64,000 bases of DNA from assembly GCF_904842695.1 (NCBI RefSeq), contig NZ_CAJGWQ010000008.1, forward strand, positions 1 to 64,000. The letters are read 5' to 3'. A program made the translations under genes and the position numbers. The notes under the pieces are model-generated. The model was not told where the DNA came from and did not search any database. It saw only the letters and a list, made by a program, of their open reading frames with translations. This document shows positions 1 through 8,488 of this stretch, in pieces (the first letter of the stretch is position 1; every line of letters starts with the position of its first letter). This stretch comes from Gulosibacter hominis (GTDB lineage: Bacteria; Actinomycetota; Actinomycetes; Actinomycetales; Microbacteriaceae).

Positions 1-74
1 CGGTTGTGTTTGAGGACCTGGTCTACGGCTCGTTGTCTTCCCTCAACGGTCAGTGGGGCGTTACGGTGGGTCAT
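1..74 (-). CDS. IS481 family transposase, N-terminal fragment (continues beyond window)
   Basis: The minus strand from the ATG at 72-74 translates as MTHRNAPLTVEGRQRAVDQV and continues off the window. The opening MTHRNAPLT followed by a GRxRxV segment is the characteristic start of IS481-group DDE transposases and leads into the N-terminal helix-turn-helix. Only 24 codons are present, so the catalytic residues cannot be checked. A ribosome binding site (aaaggag) lies just upstream on the minus strand. Confidence 0.75.
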   Translation of the reverse strand, partial: MTHRNAPLTVEGRQRAVDQVLKHN

Positions 75-187
75 GGAACGGGTCTCCTTTCGGACGACGG
101 ATGTTTTCGACACCACCCATCGTGCCGATCAGAGGCCCGTTCCTTCTACCCACACTCCGGTGGCCACAACGTCATGGCCCACAACAT
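1..187 (-). mobile_element. IS481-type insertion sequence, 5' end only
   Basis: This is the start of an insertion sequence whose body lies left of the window. It consists of the N-terminal transposase codons on the minus strand plus about 110 bases of leader. The outer boundary is probably near 180-187, where the minus strand reads tgttgtgggccatga. The exact terminal repeat and target duplication cannot be fixed because the other end is missing. The element points away from the anthranilate synthase gene. Confidence 0.7.
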
Positions 188-327
188 CTAGCCGCGCAGT
201 CGATGGCACCGGGCAGCAGAAAAAACCTTCCGGTAACGGTCACTATTGCTGCGCATCCCCACCGCAGTGGTCGGGAGGTTACCGCACACGCATCCCCGCG
301 GCGCATCCACGCAGTAACCTAGCTTGT

Positions 328-2457
328 ATGCTCACAGTCACTACCTCCACGCACGCCGTCGACCCCGCCGAGATGACCGACATCATCACCGGGCTCGACT
401 GGCGCGCCGGGGTGGTGCTGTCGAGCGGGGTGGAATTTCCGGGCCGCTACACCCAGTGGGATCTCGGTTTCATCGACCCGCCCCTGAAACTCGAAGGTCG
501 CGGTTTCTCGCTGCGGATGCAGGCACTCAACGACCGCGGGCTTGTACCGCTGCGGGCCTTCGTGGATGCGCTGCAGCAGATCGACGGGATCACCCTCAGT
601 GCCGTATCGAGCCACGAATACCTGATCGAAATCACCCCGCAGCGAGATGAGCTGCTGGCCGAAGAAGACCGCACCCGACGCCGCTCATCGTTCACCGTAC
701 TGCGTGCGCTCATTGCCGCACTGCCGTCGGATGCCCCGCACCTGGGGCTGTACGGCCCGTTCGGCTACGACCTGGTGCGGCAAATCGAGGCGCTGAACGA
801 ACCCGCCGGCGGTGACCAGCGTGATCTCGTCGTCTACCTGCCCGACTCGGTGTTGGCCGTTGACCGGCAGCGCGGGGATGCTCGCCGCTACGACTACGAG
901 TTCGAATATCTCGGGCAATCAACCCAGGGGACCCCTCGCACCGAGGTGCCGGCACCTTTCAACGGCCCCGACCCGCAGGCGCAGCCGAGCCGCGACCACC
1001 AGCCCGGAGAATATGCCCAGCTGGTGCGTGAAGCAAAAGACTCGTTCCGTCGCGGCGACCTGTTCGAGGTGGTTCCTGGGCAGGCATTTCGCAGGCCCCT
1101 GCACACCACGCCCTCACGGGTATTCCAGCGGCTGCGCCGCGATAACCCTGCACCCTATGGCGCGCTCATGAACCTCGGCGGCAATGAATTTCTCATCACC
1201 GCATCCCCCGAAATGTTTGTGCGGGTGAACGGTCGCCGCATTGAAACCGCACCCATCTCGGGCACGATCGCCCGCGGCGCCGATGCCATCGAAGATGAGG
1301 GACAAATCCGCACGCTGCTCAATAGCGAAAAAGATCGTGCCGAACTGACGATGTGCACCGATGTTGACCGCAACGACAAGGCACGCATCTGCGAACCCGG
1401 ATCGGTGCGAATTATCGGCCGCCGCCAGGTAGAGCTGTATGCCAAGGTGATTCATACGGTCGACCATGTCGAGGGCACGCTGCGCCCCGGCTATGACGGA
1501 ATCGATGCGGTGGCCACACACATGTGGGCGGTCACCGTAACCGGGGCGCCAAAAATTTGGGCCATGCGATTTATTGACGAGCACGAGCGCTCGCCGCGCA
1601 CCTGGTATGCGGGCGCGCTCGGGGTGCTCGGTGCGAATGGCGATGTCAACACCGGGCTCACGATTCGCGCGGCAATGATCCGCGACGGAATTGCCGAGGT
1701 GCGCGCCGGAGGTACGCTCCTCATCGAATCGGTTCCCGAAGAAGAAGAGCGCGAAACCGAGATGAAAGCCTCGGCGCTGCTCGAAGCCATCGACGCGGCC
1801 GACACCGACGAACCCGAAGCCGAAGCCGCGCCGCTGGCTGGCAGTGGGCACCGCATCCTGTTTTTTGACCACGAAGACTCGTTCGTACAGATGCTTGCCG
1901 GCTATATGCGCGAAACCGGTGCCGAGGTGCACACTGTGCGAGTGCCGAAGGGCGGTCTCGAAACGGAAGCTATTGCCGCGGTGATCGACCAGCAGCAGCC
2001 CACGCTCGTGGTGATGTCACCGGGGCCGGGTAGCCCCGCAGACTTTGCGGACGCCCAGATTCTTGCCGAAGTTGATCGCCGCGGCCTGCCGGTGTTCGGG
2101 GTGTGCCTCGGGCAGCAGGCGATGGCCGAATATTTTGGTGCCACCCTCAAGCAGCTCGAACATCCGCTGCACGGCCAGGAACGCGAGGTGCGCGTGGTGG
2201 CCGCAGGTTTTCTCGATTCGCTTCCCGAAACATTTGTCACCGGGCGCTACCACTCGCTGTATGTCGACCCCGATTCGATGCCCGAAAACCTCACCGTGGT
2301 TGCCAACGATGTAGACGGCATCCCGATGGCCATTCAGCATCGCGACAAACCGTGGTTTGCGGTGCAATTTCACCCCGAATCGCTCATGACGCTGCGCGAC
2401 CGGGCCGGGCACCGGATTATTGATGCGGTGTTGGCGCAGTGCGACGCCCCGGCATAG
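328..2457 (+). CDS. trpEG: Fused anthranilate synthase, components I and II (TrpE-TrpG)
   Basis: Converts chorismate and glutamine to anthranilate, the first committed step of tryptophan synthesis. From the ATG at 328 the protein is 709 aa. Residues about 1-490 are the chorismate-binding TrpE part (SPEMFVRV, SGTIARG, VTGAPKIWAM, SVPEEEERETEMKAS). Residues about 505-705 are a class I glutamine amidotransferase with nucleophile Cys593 in VCLGQQ and His682-Glu684 in FHPES. The single-chain E-G order is known from rhizobia and some actinobacteria. The reading frame is open upstream to position 4, but that part overlaps the IS end and looks non-coding, so I chose 328. No leader peptide with tandem Trp codons is visible in 188-327. 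A PhzE-like or aminodeoxyisochorismate synthase role is the main alternative; the TrpEG-like N-terminus favours anthranilate synthase. Confidence 0.9.
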   Translation: MLTVTTSTHAVDPAEMTDIITGLDWRAGVVLSSGVEFPGRYTQWDLGFIDPPLKLEGRGFSLRMQALNDRGLVPLRAFVDALQQIDGITLSAVSSHEYLIEITPQRDELLAEEDRTRRRSSFTVLRALIAALPSDAPHLGLYGPFGYDLVRQIEALNEPAGGDQRDLVVYLPDSVLAVDRQRGDARRYDYEFEYLGQSTQGTPRTEVPAPFNGPDPQAQPSRDHQPGEYAQLVREAKDSFRRGDLFEVVPGQAFRRPLHTTPSRVFQRLRRDNPAPYGALMNLGGNEFLITASPEMFVRVNGRRIETAPISGTIARGADAIEDEGQIRTLLNSEKDRAELTMCTDVDRNDKARICEPGSVRIIGRRQVELYAKVIHTVDHVEGTLRPGYDGIDAVATHMWAVTVTGAPKIWAMRFIDEHERSPRTWYAGALGVLGANGDVNTGLTIRAAMIRDGIAEVRAGGTLLIESVPEEEERETEMKASALLEAIDAADTDEPEAEAAPLAGSGHRILFFDHEDSFVQMLAGYMRETGAEVHTVRVPKGGLETEAIAAVIDQQQPTLVVMSPGPGSPADFADAQILAEVDRRGLPVFGVCLGQQAMAEYFGATLKQLEHPLHGQEREVRVVAAGFLDSLPETFVTGRYHSLYVDPDSMPENLTVVANDVDGIPMAIQHRDKPWFAVQFHPESLMTLRDRAGHRIIDAVLAQCDAPA

Positions 2458-2627
2458 GGGCCTGGCGCACGCGCGAGCTGTCGAGCGTCAAACCGTAACC
2501 ACCATTTCACCCCGGGTTTGGTCGCGCTCGATTACACTCGCTTTCGGCGCTGACCACGCGCTATTTCACCCGCGTGTACCGGCGCCCCAAACGGGCCGGG
2601 TGCATGCCTGAGCCTGAAAGGCATTTG

Positions 2628-3761
2628 TTGAGCAGCAAAATCGAGTTCCGCTACCTCTCCGAACCCGACACCATCGCGGCCGGCGTACTGGATATGCCCT
2701 CGTGTGTGGCGGTAATGGAAGAGACTTTTCAGCTGTATGCGCGCGGTGATTATCGGATGGCCGGTCCGAATAATGATTCGCACGGAGCTCGAATGACCTT
2801 TCCCGAAAACCCGGCGATTCCGACCATGCCCGCACACGCCGACGAGCGCCGGTTTACGGCGATGCCGGCATATTTGGGCGGCTCGTTCGGCACCACCGGG
2901 ATGAAGTGGTACGGCTCGAATCTCGAGAACCGCGACAAGGGCCTGCCGCGTTCCATCCTCATGTTTATGCTCAACGACACCGACACCGCGGCACCGCTGG
3001 CGCTCATGTCGGCGAACCTGCTGTCGGCGATGCGCACCGGTGCGGTCTCGGGGGTTGGCGCCAAATATTTTGCGCGCCCTGACTCAAAAGTGGCCGGTGT
3101 TGTTGGCCCCGGCGTGATGGGCCGCACGACCCTCGCCGCGATGGCCGCGGTGCTGCCAGAACTCGACACCGTGAAGGTGCGCGGTCGCAGCCAGGCGGGT
3201 ATCGACGAATTCCGAGCGTGGGTGGGCGAGTGGGTTCCGCAGATCCGCGATATTCAGGTGGTCTACTCCAACGAAGAGGCTGTGCGCGATAGCGATGTGG
3301 TGGCCTATTGCGCCACCGCCAAGGCGGGAGACGTCGAGAACTATCCGCTGCTGAAGCGCGAGTGGCTGCGCGACGGCACATTCGTTGCCATGCCCGCGCC
3401 GGCCAACATTGACGAAGAGCTCGAAGACCTTTCGGTGCGCAAGGTCGTCGACTCATACGGCCTTTATGAGGCGTGGGCGCTGGACGCGCCATATCCCACC
3501 CACAATTTTGTCGGCATTATCGGCTGCAAATTCCTCGACCTGGTGTCGGAGGGCAAGATGCGCCACTGGGATATTGAAGAGCTTGGCGCGGTGGTCGAAG
3601 GCAGCGCGGATGGGCGTCGCAGCGATGACGAAATCGTGCTGTTCTCGGTGGGTGGCCTGCCGATCGAGGATGTCGCCTGGGGCACCACCATCTACCGCAA
3701 CGCGGCCGAGCGTGGCATCGGCACCCTGCTGCCGCTGTGGGACACGCCGGCGCTCGCCTAA
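2628..3761 (+). CDS. TynB-like ornithine cyclodeaminase/mu-crystallin family dehydrogenase
   Basis: Belongs to the ornithine cyclodeaminase/mu-crystallin fold, in the subgroup often annotated as tyramine oxidase subunit B. The 377-aa product has a Rossmann NAD(P) site (GVVGPGVMGRTTLAAMAA) after an N-terminal substrate domain containing MKWYGSNLENR. I prefer the TTG at 2628 because gaaagg lies 6 bases upstream and the product then begins MSSKIEFRYLSEPD, which suits the family; an ATG at 2604 is the alternative. No tyramine oxidase A subunit or amine operon is nearby, so the substrate is unknown. The last codons, including the stop, are echoed twice downstream (see the repeat at 3747-3803). Confidence 0.75.
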   Translation: MSSKIEFRYLSEPDTIAAGVLDMPSCVAVMEETFQLYARGDYRMAGPNNDSHGARMTFPENPAIPTMPAHADERRFTAMPAYLGGSFGTTGMKWYGSNLENRDKGLPRSILMFMLNDTDTAAPLALMSANLLSAMRTGAVSGVGAKYFARPDSKVAGVVGPGVMGRTTLAAMAAVLPELDTVKVRGRSQAGIDEFRAWVGEWVPQIRDIQVVYSNEEAVRDSDVVAYCATAKAGDVENYPLLKREWLRDGTFVAMPAPANIDEELEDLSVRKVVDSYGLYEAWALDAPYPTHNFVGIIGCKFLDLVSEGKMRHWDIEELGAVVEGSADGRRSDDEIVLFSVGGLPIEDVAWGTTIYRNAAERGIGTLLPLWDTPALA

Positions 3762-3803
3762 CGGCACCGGCACTCGCCTAAGAGCGGGCCGGCGCTCGCC
3801 TAA
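3747..3803 (+). repeat. Three short repeats, each containing a stop codon
   Basis: The 15-base sequence ccggcgctcgcctaa ends the upstream gene at 3747-3761. It recurs with one change at 3767-3781 and exactly at 3789-3803, so the end of the coding region, stop included, appears three times at spacings of 20 and 22 bases. Confidence 0.8.
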
Positions 3804-3807
3804 AAGA

Positions 3808-3845
3808 GGCCGGGGAGTGTCACAGCGTGTGGACACTCTCCGGCC
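3808..3845. terminator. Convergent stem-loop terminator between tynB-like gene and purU
   Basis: A perfect 14-bp stem (3808-3821 with 3832-3845) encloses a 10-base loop. It lies between two convergent genes and could serve both. No strong T-run follows the stem on the plus strand. Confidence 0.7.
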
Positions 3846-3850
3846 GGTTG

Positions 3851-3890
3851 CTCGCTAGTCAAAAACGGGCGTGCTTGCTAATCAAAAACG
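3851..3890 (-). repeat. Imperfect duplication of the purU 3' end
   Basis: The segment around 3851-3867 (gctcgctagtcaaaaacg) repeats the true 3' end of purU at 3874-3890 (gcttgctaatcaaaaacg) with two differences in 18. The duplicated copy again carries an in-frame-looking stop. This mirrors the tail duplication of the convergent gene on the other side of the terminator. Confidence 0.6.
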
Positions 3891-4765
3891 ATCGTGCGCT
3901 GGCCATCCAGCAGGATGCGGTGCTCGGCAAACCATTTCACCGCCTGGGTGAGCGTGCGCGACTCTTCATCCTGACCGAGCGACTGCAGCTCAGCGACCGA
4001 CTGCGAGTGGTCGACACGACGCACATTTTGTTCGATGATCGGCCCCTCGTCGAGGTCGGTGGTGACAAAGTGCGCGGTGGCGCCCACAAGCTTCACACCC
4101 CGGGCGTGCGCTTGACGGTAGGGGTTGGCACCCTTGAAGCCGGGTAGGAACGAGTGGTGAATATTGATGGCGCGGCCCTCGAGCGCATCGCACAGCTCGG
4201 GCGAGAGAATTTGCATGTAGCGGGCAAGCACCACCAGCTCGATATCGTGCTCAGCAACCACCTCGAGCACCCGACGCTCGAACGCGGCTTTTTCTTCGGG
4301 GTTCGTCACCGGCAGATGTTCAAACGGCACCTCATAAAATTTGGCGAGCGAGGCGAGCGTGGGGTGGTTTGACATCATCATCGGCACCTCGATCGGCAGA
4401 TAGCCCGAGTGATACCGGAAAAGCAGGTCGTTGGCGCAGTGCTCGGCCTTGGACCCGAGAATCAGCGTGCGGATGCGACGCTCGGCAGCGTCGAGGTGGA
4501 TCTGTGCGTTAAACCGCGCCGCAACCGGCTCGAGCTCGGCCATGAGCGCACCTCGCGTCACCGGGGTCGCGACCTCCAGGCGCAGAAAAAACCGACCCGT
4601 GTCGGTGGACGAAAACTGTTGCAGTTCAAGAATGTTTCCCGAGGCCGCGACCAGGGCGGCCGTAATCGCATGGACAATTCCGGGGCGGTCGTCGGCGACT
4701 AGCGTCAGAATCCACTGCTGTTCGTTCGGGGTGCTGGGCTGCTGCGTCGAGAAATTACTCACCAA
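3878..4765 (-). CDS. purU: Formyltetrahydrofolate deformylase
   Basis: Hydrolyses 10-formyl-THF to formate and THF, balancing the one-carbon pool and supplying formate. The 295-aa protein has an N-terminal ACT domain (about 15-95, with DDRPGIVHAITAAL) followed by a formyltransferase domain with NIHHSFLPGFKG and AHFVTTDLDEGP, which hold the Asn, His and Asp expected at the active site. Size and order match PurU rather than PurN, which lacks the ACT domain. It is convergent with the upstream gene and 45 bases from the divergent MFS gene. Together with glyA and folD it makes this stretch a one-carbon neighbourhood. Confidence 0.95.
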   Translation of the reverse strand: MVSNFSTQQPSTPNEQQWILTLVADDRPGIVHAITAALVAASGNILELQQFSSTDTGRFFLRLEVATPVTRGALMAELEPVAARFNAQIHLDAAERRIRTLILGSKAEHCANDLLFRYHSGYLPIEVPMMMSNHPTLASLAKFYEVPFEHLPVTNPEEKAAFERRVLEVVAEHDIELVVLARYMQILSPELCDALEGRAINIHHSFLPGFKGANPYRQAHARGVKLVGATAHFVTTDLDEGPIIEQNVRRVDHSQSVAELQSLGQDEESRTLTQAVKWFAEHRILLDGQRTIVFD

Positions 4766-4810
4766 GTCAGCCTACGACACCAGCCAAGCTTCACCGCGTA
4801 ACCTGGGTCA

Positions 4811-6037
4811 GTGAATATCAGCCCCGACACCAAACGCCCGCTGCCGATGCTGGCGCTTATTGCTCTCGCCACGGCTTCGTTCATGTCGATCACTATCGAG
4901 ATGATGCCGTCGGGCTTGATGCATCTGATGGCGCCCGAGCTGCAGGTGCAGCATTCGGATATCGGCAACCTGGTGTCGGTTTTTGCGCTCACTGTTGTGC
5001 TCACCTCCACACCGCTGGTGCTGCTGCTCAGCCGCATCCCCAAACGCACCCTGCTGGTGGTGGTGCTCACGATTTTTTCGATCGGCACGGTTTTTACGGC
5101 GCTGGCCCCAAACTATGCACTCGTGGCGGTGAGTCGAGTGGTTACCGGTGTCGCCCACGGGGTGTTTTGGGCCACGGTTACCGCCTACACCGCAACCATT
5201 GTGCGACCCGAACAGGTCATGAAAGCTGTCTCGATCACCGGCGGTGGCGGCAGCCTCGCCTTCGTGCTGGGTGTGCCGATCAGCACCTCGCTGGGGCAGT
5301 GGCTGGGATGGCGTGCGGCGTTCATTGCCGTGGCGGCAGGCTGTTTGGTGGTCGTGCTCATCTTGCTCGCGGTGCTCCCCAAGGGCCGGCCCGGAGAGCC
5401 AACCGTCACCACTGGTGCGATCGACACCGAGGCCGTGGCCAATGCGCTGCAGGGTCCGCAGCACTCCCTGCGCATGGTGACGTTGGTGTGTATCCTCACC
5501 GCCATTGTCATGTGCGGGCAATACAGCTTCTACTCGTATAACGCGCCATACCTGCTGCAGGAGGTGGCGATTACCGAGGCGCAGCTGCCGGTGGTGCAGT
5601 TTGGCTACGGCATCGCGTCGGCGCTCGCGGCGACGGCCACCGGGATGCTGTTCACCAGCCGGCCCAAATCGGGCTGGTATTTCACGGCGGTGCTCATGCT
5701 CGCCGGTGGCGCTGTGCTGACACTTTTCCCGGGGATGCAGCCGGTGGCGCTCACGGGGTTTGTGCTGTGGGGTGCCGGGATGGGATTCATGCCGGTGCTG
5801 CTGCAGGCGCGGTTGCTGGCGGCAGCGTCGGTGCGCCAGCGAGATTTGGCCGCGGCGCTTTACAACACCGGGTTCAATATCGGTATTGCATCCGGTTCAT
5901 ATTTGGGTGGTCTGCTGCTGACATCGTTCGGGATGCGGGCCCCCGGCACGGCATTTATGGCGCTACTGGTGCTGGCGATCGCGCTCTCAATCGCGATTGA
6001 TTGGCGGCAGCGAAAAGCGGCCCCGACTGCGGTGTGA
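4811..6037 (+). CDS. MFS transporter, DHA1-like
   Basis: A 408-aa membrane protein with about 12 predicted hydrophobic segments, starting at a GTG. The motif RVVTGVAHGVFWATV lies in the fourth helix, and segments such as GGGGSLAFVLGVPISTSLGQ in the fifth match the motif C region of drug:H+ antiporters of the AraJ/YdhP type. It probably exports a small molecule, but the substrate cannot be read from the sequence. It is divergent from purU with only 45 bases between them, so the promoters overlap. The glyA riboswitch leader follows directly. Confidence 0.85.
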   Translation: MNISPDTKRPLPMLALIALATASFMSITIEMMPSGLMHLMAPELQVQHSDIGNLVSVFALTVVLTSTPLVLLLSRIPKRTLLVVVLTIFSIGTVFTALAPNYALVAVSRVVTGVAHGVFWATVTAYTATIVRPEQVMKAVSITGGGGSLAFVLGVPISTSLGQWLGWRAAFIAVAAGCLVVVLILLAVLPKGRPGEPTVTTGAIDTEAVANALQGPQHSLRMVTLVCILTAIVMCGQYSFYSYNAPYLLQEVAITEAQLPVVQFGYGIASALAATATGMLFTSRPKSGWYFTAVLMLAGGAVLTLFPGMQPVALTGFVLWGAGMGFMPVLLQARLLAAASVRQRDLAAALYNTGFNIGIASGSYLGGLLLTSFGMRAPGTAFMALLVLAIALSIAIDWRQRKAAPTAV

Positions 6038-6103
6038 GCCCGGAATTTTTGTTGCGCGCCGAATTCTGAGCCGCTGTCAACTTTTGCCCGCTCTAGTATG
6101 GAA

Positions 6104-6180
6104 TGAGCCGCGACTGGCGTCGGGTGGGTCACCATCGGGAAGCGGCAGAAGGAACACGAGCCGCACGCCTGGGTTCGCCG
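6104..6180 (+). promoter_or_regulatory. ZTP (pfl) riboswitch upstream of glyA
   Basis: The segment contains the conserved ZTP-riboswitch blocks in order: gccgcgactggcg (6108-6120), then ccatcgggaagcgg (6132-6145), and ccgcacgcctggg (6161-6173) ahead of the closing tcgcc. These match the known CGACUGGCG, CCGGGAAGCG and CCGCCUGGG elements. ZTP signals folate one-carbon shortage, and such switches commonly precede glyA, folD and purH. Between it and the GTG at 6221, gttcaa (6186-6191) can pair with ttgaac (6204-6209) close to the aaggag site, which suggests translational control. Confidence 0.85.
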
Positions 6181-6220
6181 ATCCAGTTCAACAAGCCATT
6201 GAATTGAACAAGGAGTCAAT

Positions 6221-7495
6221 GTGTCCGACTACCAGAACCTGCCGCTTTCACAGGTCGATCCGGAAATCCTCGAGGTGCTGCGAGGCGAGCTTGAGCGCCA
6301 ACGCAACACGCTCGAAATGATCGCCAGCGAAAACTTTGTGCCGCGCGCCGTGCTCGAATCGGCCGGCAGCGTGCTCACCAACAAGTACGCCGAGGGATAC
6401 CCGGGCCGCCGCTATTACGGTGGCTGCGAGGTTGTTGACGTGGCCGAAAACCTGGCCCGCGAACGCGCAAAAGAACTGTTCGGTGCCAAGTTTGCAAACG
6501 TGCAGCCGCACTCGGGTGCGACCGCGAACGCTGCCGTACTGCACGCACTCGCCACTCCGGGCGACACCATCCTGGGGCTTTCGCTTGACCACGGTGGCCA
6601 CCTCACCCACGGGATGAAAATCAACTTCTCGGGCCGCCTCTACGATGTGGCCGCCTACGGTGTCGACTACGACACCGGCCGCGTCAACATGGAAGAAGTC
6701 GCCCGACTCGCACGCGAACACAAGCCCAAGGTCATCATCGCCGGCTGGTCGGCCTACCCGCGCCAGCTCGACTTTGCTGCGTTCCGCGAGATCGCCGATG
6801 AGGTTGGTGCGTACCTGTGGGTTGATATGGCGCACTTCGCCGGCCTGGTAGCAGCCGGCCTGCACCCCAACCCGATGGAATACGCCGACGTCGTTTCATC
6901 GACCGTGCACAAGACCATCGGTGGCCCCCGGTCGGGTCTCATCCTCACCAACGACCCCGACCTGTCGAAAAAGATCAACTCGGCCGTCTTCCCCGGCCAG
7001 CAGGGCGGCCCGCTCATGCACATCGTGGCAGCAAAGGCCACCGCTTTTAAGCTCGCCGCCACCCCCGAGTTCAAAGAACGCCAGGAACGCACCCTGCGCG
7101 GCGCGGCCATCATCGCCGAGCGGCTCACGCAGCCCGACATGGCCGAACACGGCGTGGCCCTGACCACCGGCGGCACCGAAGTGCACCTGGTGCTCGTCGA
7201 CCTGCGTGATGCCGAAATTGACGGCCAGCAGGCGGAAGATCTGCTGCACCAGGTGGGTATCACCGTCAACCGCAACTCCGTGCCCAACGACCCGCGCCCG
7301 CCGATGGTGACCTCGGGGCTGCGCATCGGTACTCCGGCGCTAGCAACCCGCGGTTTTGGTGATGAAGAGTTCCGCGAGGTGGCCGATGTGATCGCCGAAA
7401 CCCTCAAGCCAAACCCCGATATTGAGGCCCTTCGAGCACGGACTCAGGCCCTGGCGGACGCCTTCCCGCTCTACCCGGGGCTGGTGTACGCGTGA
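6221..7495 (+). CDS. glyA: Serine hydroxymethyltransferase
   Basis: PLP enzyme interconverting serine plus THF with glycine plus methylene-THF. The 424-aa protein is the usual length. The PLP lysine is Lys231 in [13 protein letters not shown], and [27 protein letters not shown] and [13 protein letters not shown] are typical. The GTG start has aggag 5 bases upstream and follows the ZTP riboswitch. Its last bases overlap the GTG of folD (gtga), so the two genes are translationally coupled and share control. Confidence 0.97.
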   Translation: MSDYQNLPLSQVDPEILEVLRGELERQRNTLEMIASENFVPRAVLESAGSVLTNKYAEGYPGRRYYGGCEVVDVAENLARERAKELFGAKFANVQPHSGATANAAVLHALATPGDTILGLSLDHGGHLTHGMKINFSGRLYDVAAYGVDYDTGRVNMEEVARLAREHKPKVIIAGWSAYPRQLDFAAFREIADEVGAYLWVDMAHFAGLVAAGLHPNPMEYADVVSSTVHKTIGGPRSGLILTNDPDLSKKINSAVFPGQQGGPLMHIVAAKATAFKLAATPEFKERQERTLRGAAIIAERLTQPDMAEHGVALTTGGTEVHLVLVDLRDAEIDGQQAEDLLHQVGITVNRNSVPNDPRPPMVTSGLRIGTPALATRGFGDEEFREVADVIAETLKPNPDIEALRARTQALADAFPLYPGLVYA

Positions 7496-8394
7496 GCGCA
7501 GAACGTCTCGACGGTAAGCTCGCCGCGGCCCAAATCAAGGCCGAGCTAAAAGAGCGCGTGGCGGCGCTGCGCGAACGCGGGGTTGTTCCCGGGCTCGCCA
7601 CGGTGCTGGTGGGTGACGACCCGGCCTCGAAGCTTTACGTGGGTGGTAAACACCGCGACTGCGAGGAGATTGGTATCGCCTCGATCCGTGTTGAGCTGCC
7701 GGCCGACGCGACGTTCGAGGCGGTGGCGGCCGAACTCGATCGGCTCAACGCCGACGAGAGCTGCACCGGATACATCGTGCAATTGCCGCTGCCGCAGCAC
7801 CTCGACCAGGATGCGCTGATTGAGCGTATCGATCCGGCCAAGGACGCGGACGGCCTGCATCCGATGAATCTCGGCCGACTCGTGCTCAACGCCAAGTCGC
7901 CAATCGAAACGCCACTACCGTGCACCCCGCGCGGCTGCATTGAGCTGCTCGAACGCAACGACATTTCGCTCGACGGGAAGCATGTGGTGGTGCTCGGACG
8001 CGGCGTCACAGTGGGTCGTTCAATCGGCCCGCTGCTGACACACCGTCGCTACAACGCCACCGTCACGCTCACTCACACTGGCACCCGCAACCTGCCCGAA
8101 ATTGCTCGCACCGCCGATGTGATCATTGCTGCCGCAGGTTCGCCCGGAGTGGTGACTGCCGACATGGTGAAACCCGGTGCCGCGGTACTCGATGTGGGCG
8201 TGTCACGCATCCCCGACCCCGAAACCGGCAAGTCGAAGGTGCGCGGCGACGTTGACGCCGCGGTGTGGGATGTTGCCGGCCATGTTTCGCCGAACCCCGG
8301 TGGTGTGGGTCCCATGACCCGCGCGCTATTGCTGGCAAATGTGGTCGAGACTGCCGAGCGTGCGCTCGCGGCCCGAGAATCGAGCGCTAATTAA
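7492..8394 (+). CDS. folD: Methylenetetrahydrofolate dehydrogenase/cyclohydrolase
   Basis: Bifunctional enzyme taking methylene-THF to 10-formyl-THF via methenyl-THF. The 300-aa product has the catalytic [13 protein letters not shown] region with its lysine, the QLPLPQHL motif, DKDG-like [11 protein letters not shown], and the cofactor site [15 protein letters not shown]. It overlaps glyA by four bases and ends at a strong terminator. Being behind the ZTP switch, it should rise when purine and folate intermediates accumulate. Confidence 0.97.
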   Translation: MSAERLDGKLAAAQIKAELKERVAALRERGVVPGLATVLVGDDPASKLYVGGKHRDCEEIGIASIRVELPADATFEAVAAELDRLNADESCTGYIVQLPLPQHLDQDALIERIDPAKDADGLHPMNLGRLVLNAKSPIETPLPCTPRGCIELLERNDISLDGKHVVVLGRGVTVGRSIGPLLTHRRYNATVTLTHTGTRNLPEIARTADVIIAAAGSPGVVTADMVKPGAAVLDVGVSRIPDPETGKSKVRGDVDAAVWDVAGHVSPNPGGVGPMTRALLLANVVETAERALAARESSAN

Positions 8395-8421
8395 CTCCGC
8401 ACAACAAGCCTAGCTACGCAT

Positions 8422-8461
8422 AAAACCGGGGTGTGCCTCATCGTGAGGCCACCCCGGTTTT
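8422..8461. terminator. Bidirectional terminator between folD and galK
   Basis: A 12-bp outer stem (aaaaccggggtg with caccccggtttt) carries an inner stem, and T/A tracts flank both sides. It separates convergent folD and galK. Confidence 0.9.
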
Positions 8462-8488
8462 GTGCTGTTTGGCGTGCCGACCCTTGCG

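Noticed and set aside
4-327. N-terminal extension of the anthranilate synthase frame
   Set aside because: It runs through the IS481 end and its leader; the family start fits 328.
188-327. T-box or trp attenuator upstream of trpEG
   Set aside because: gggaggttaccgc resembles the T-box core loosely, but no specifier stem, leader Trp codons or terminator was found.
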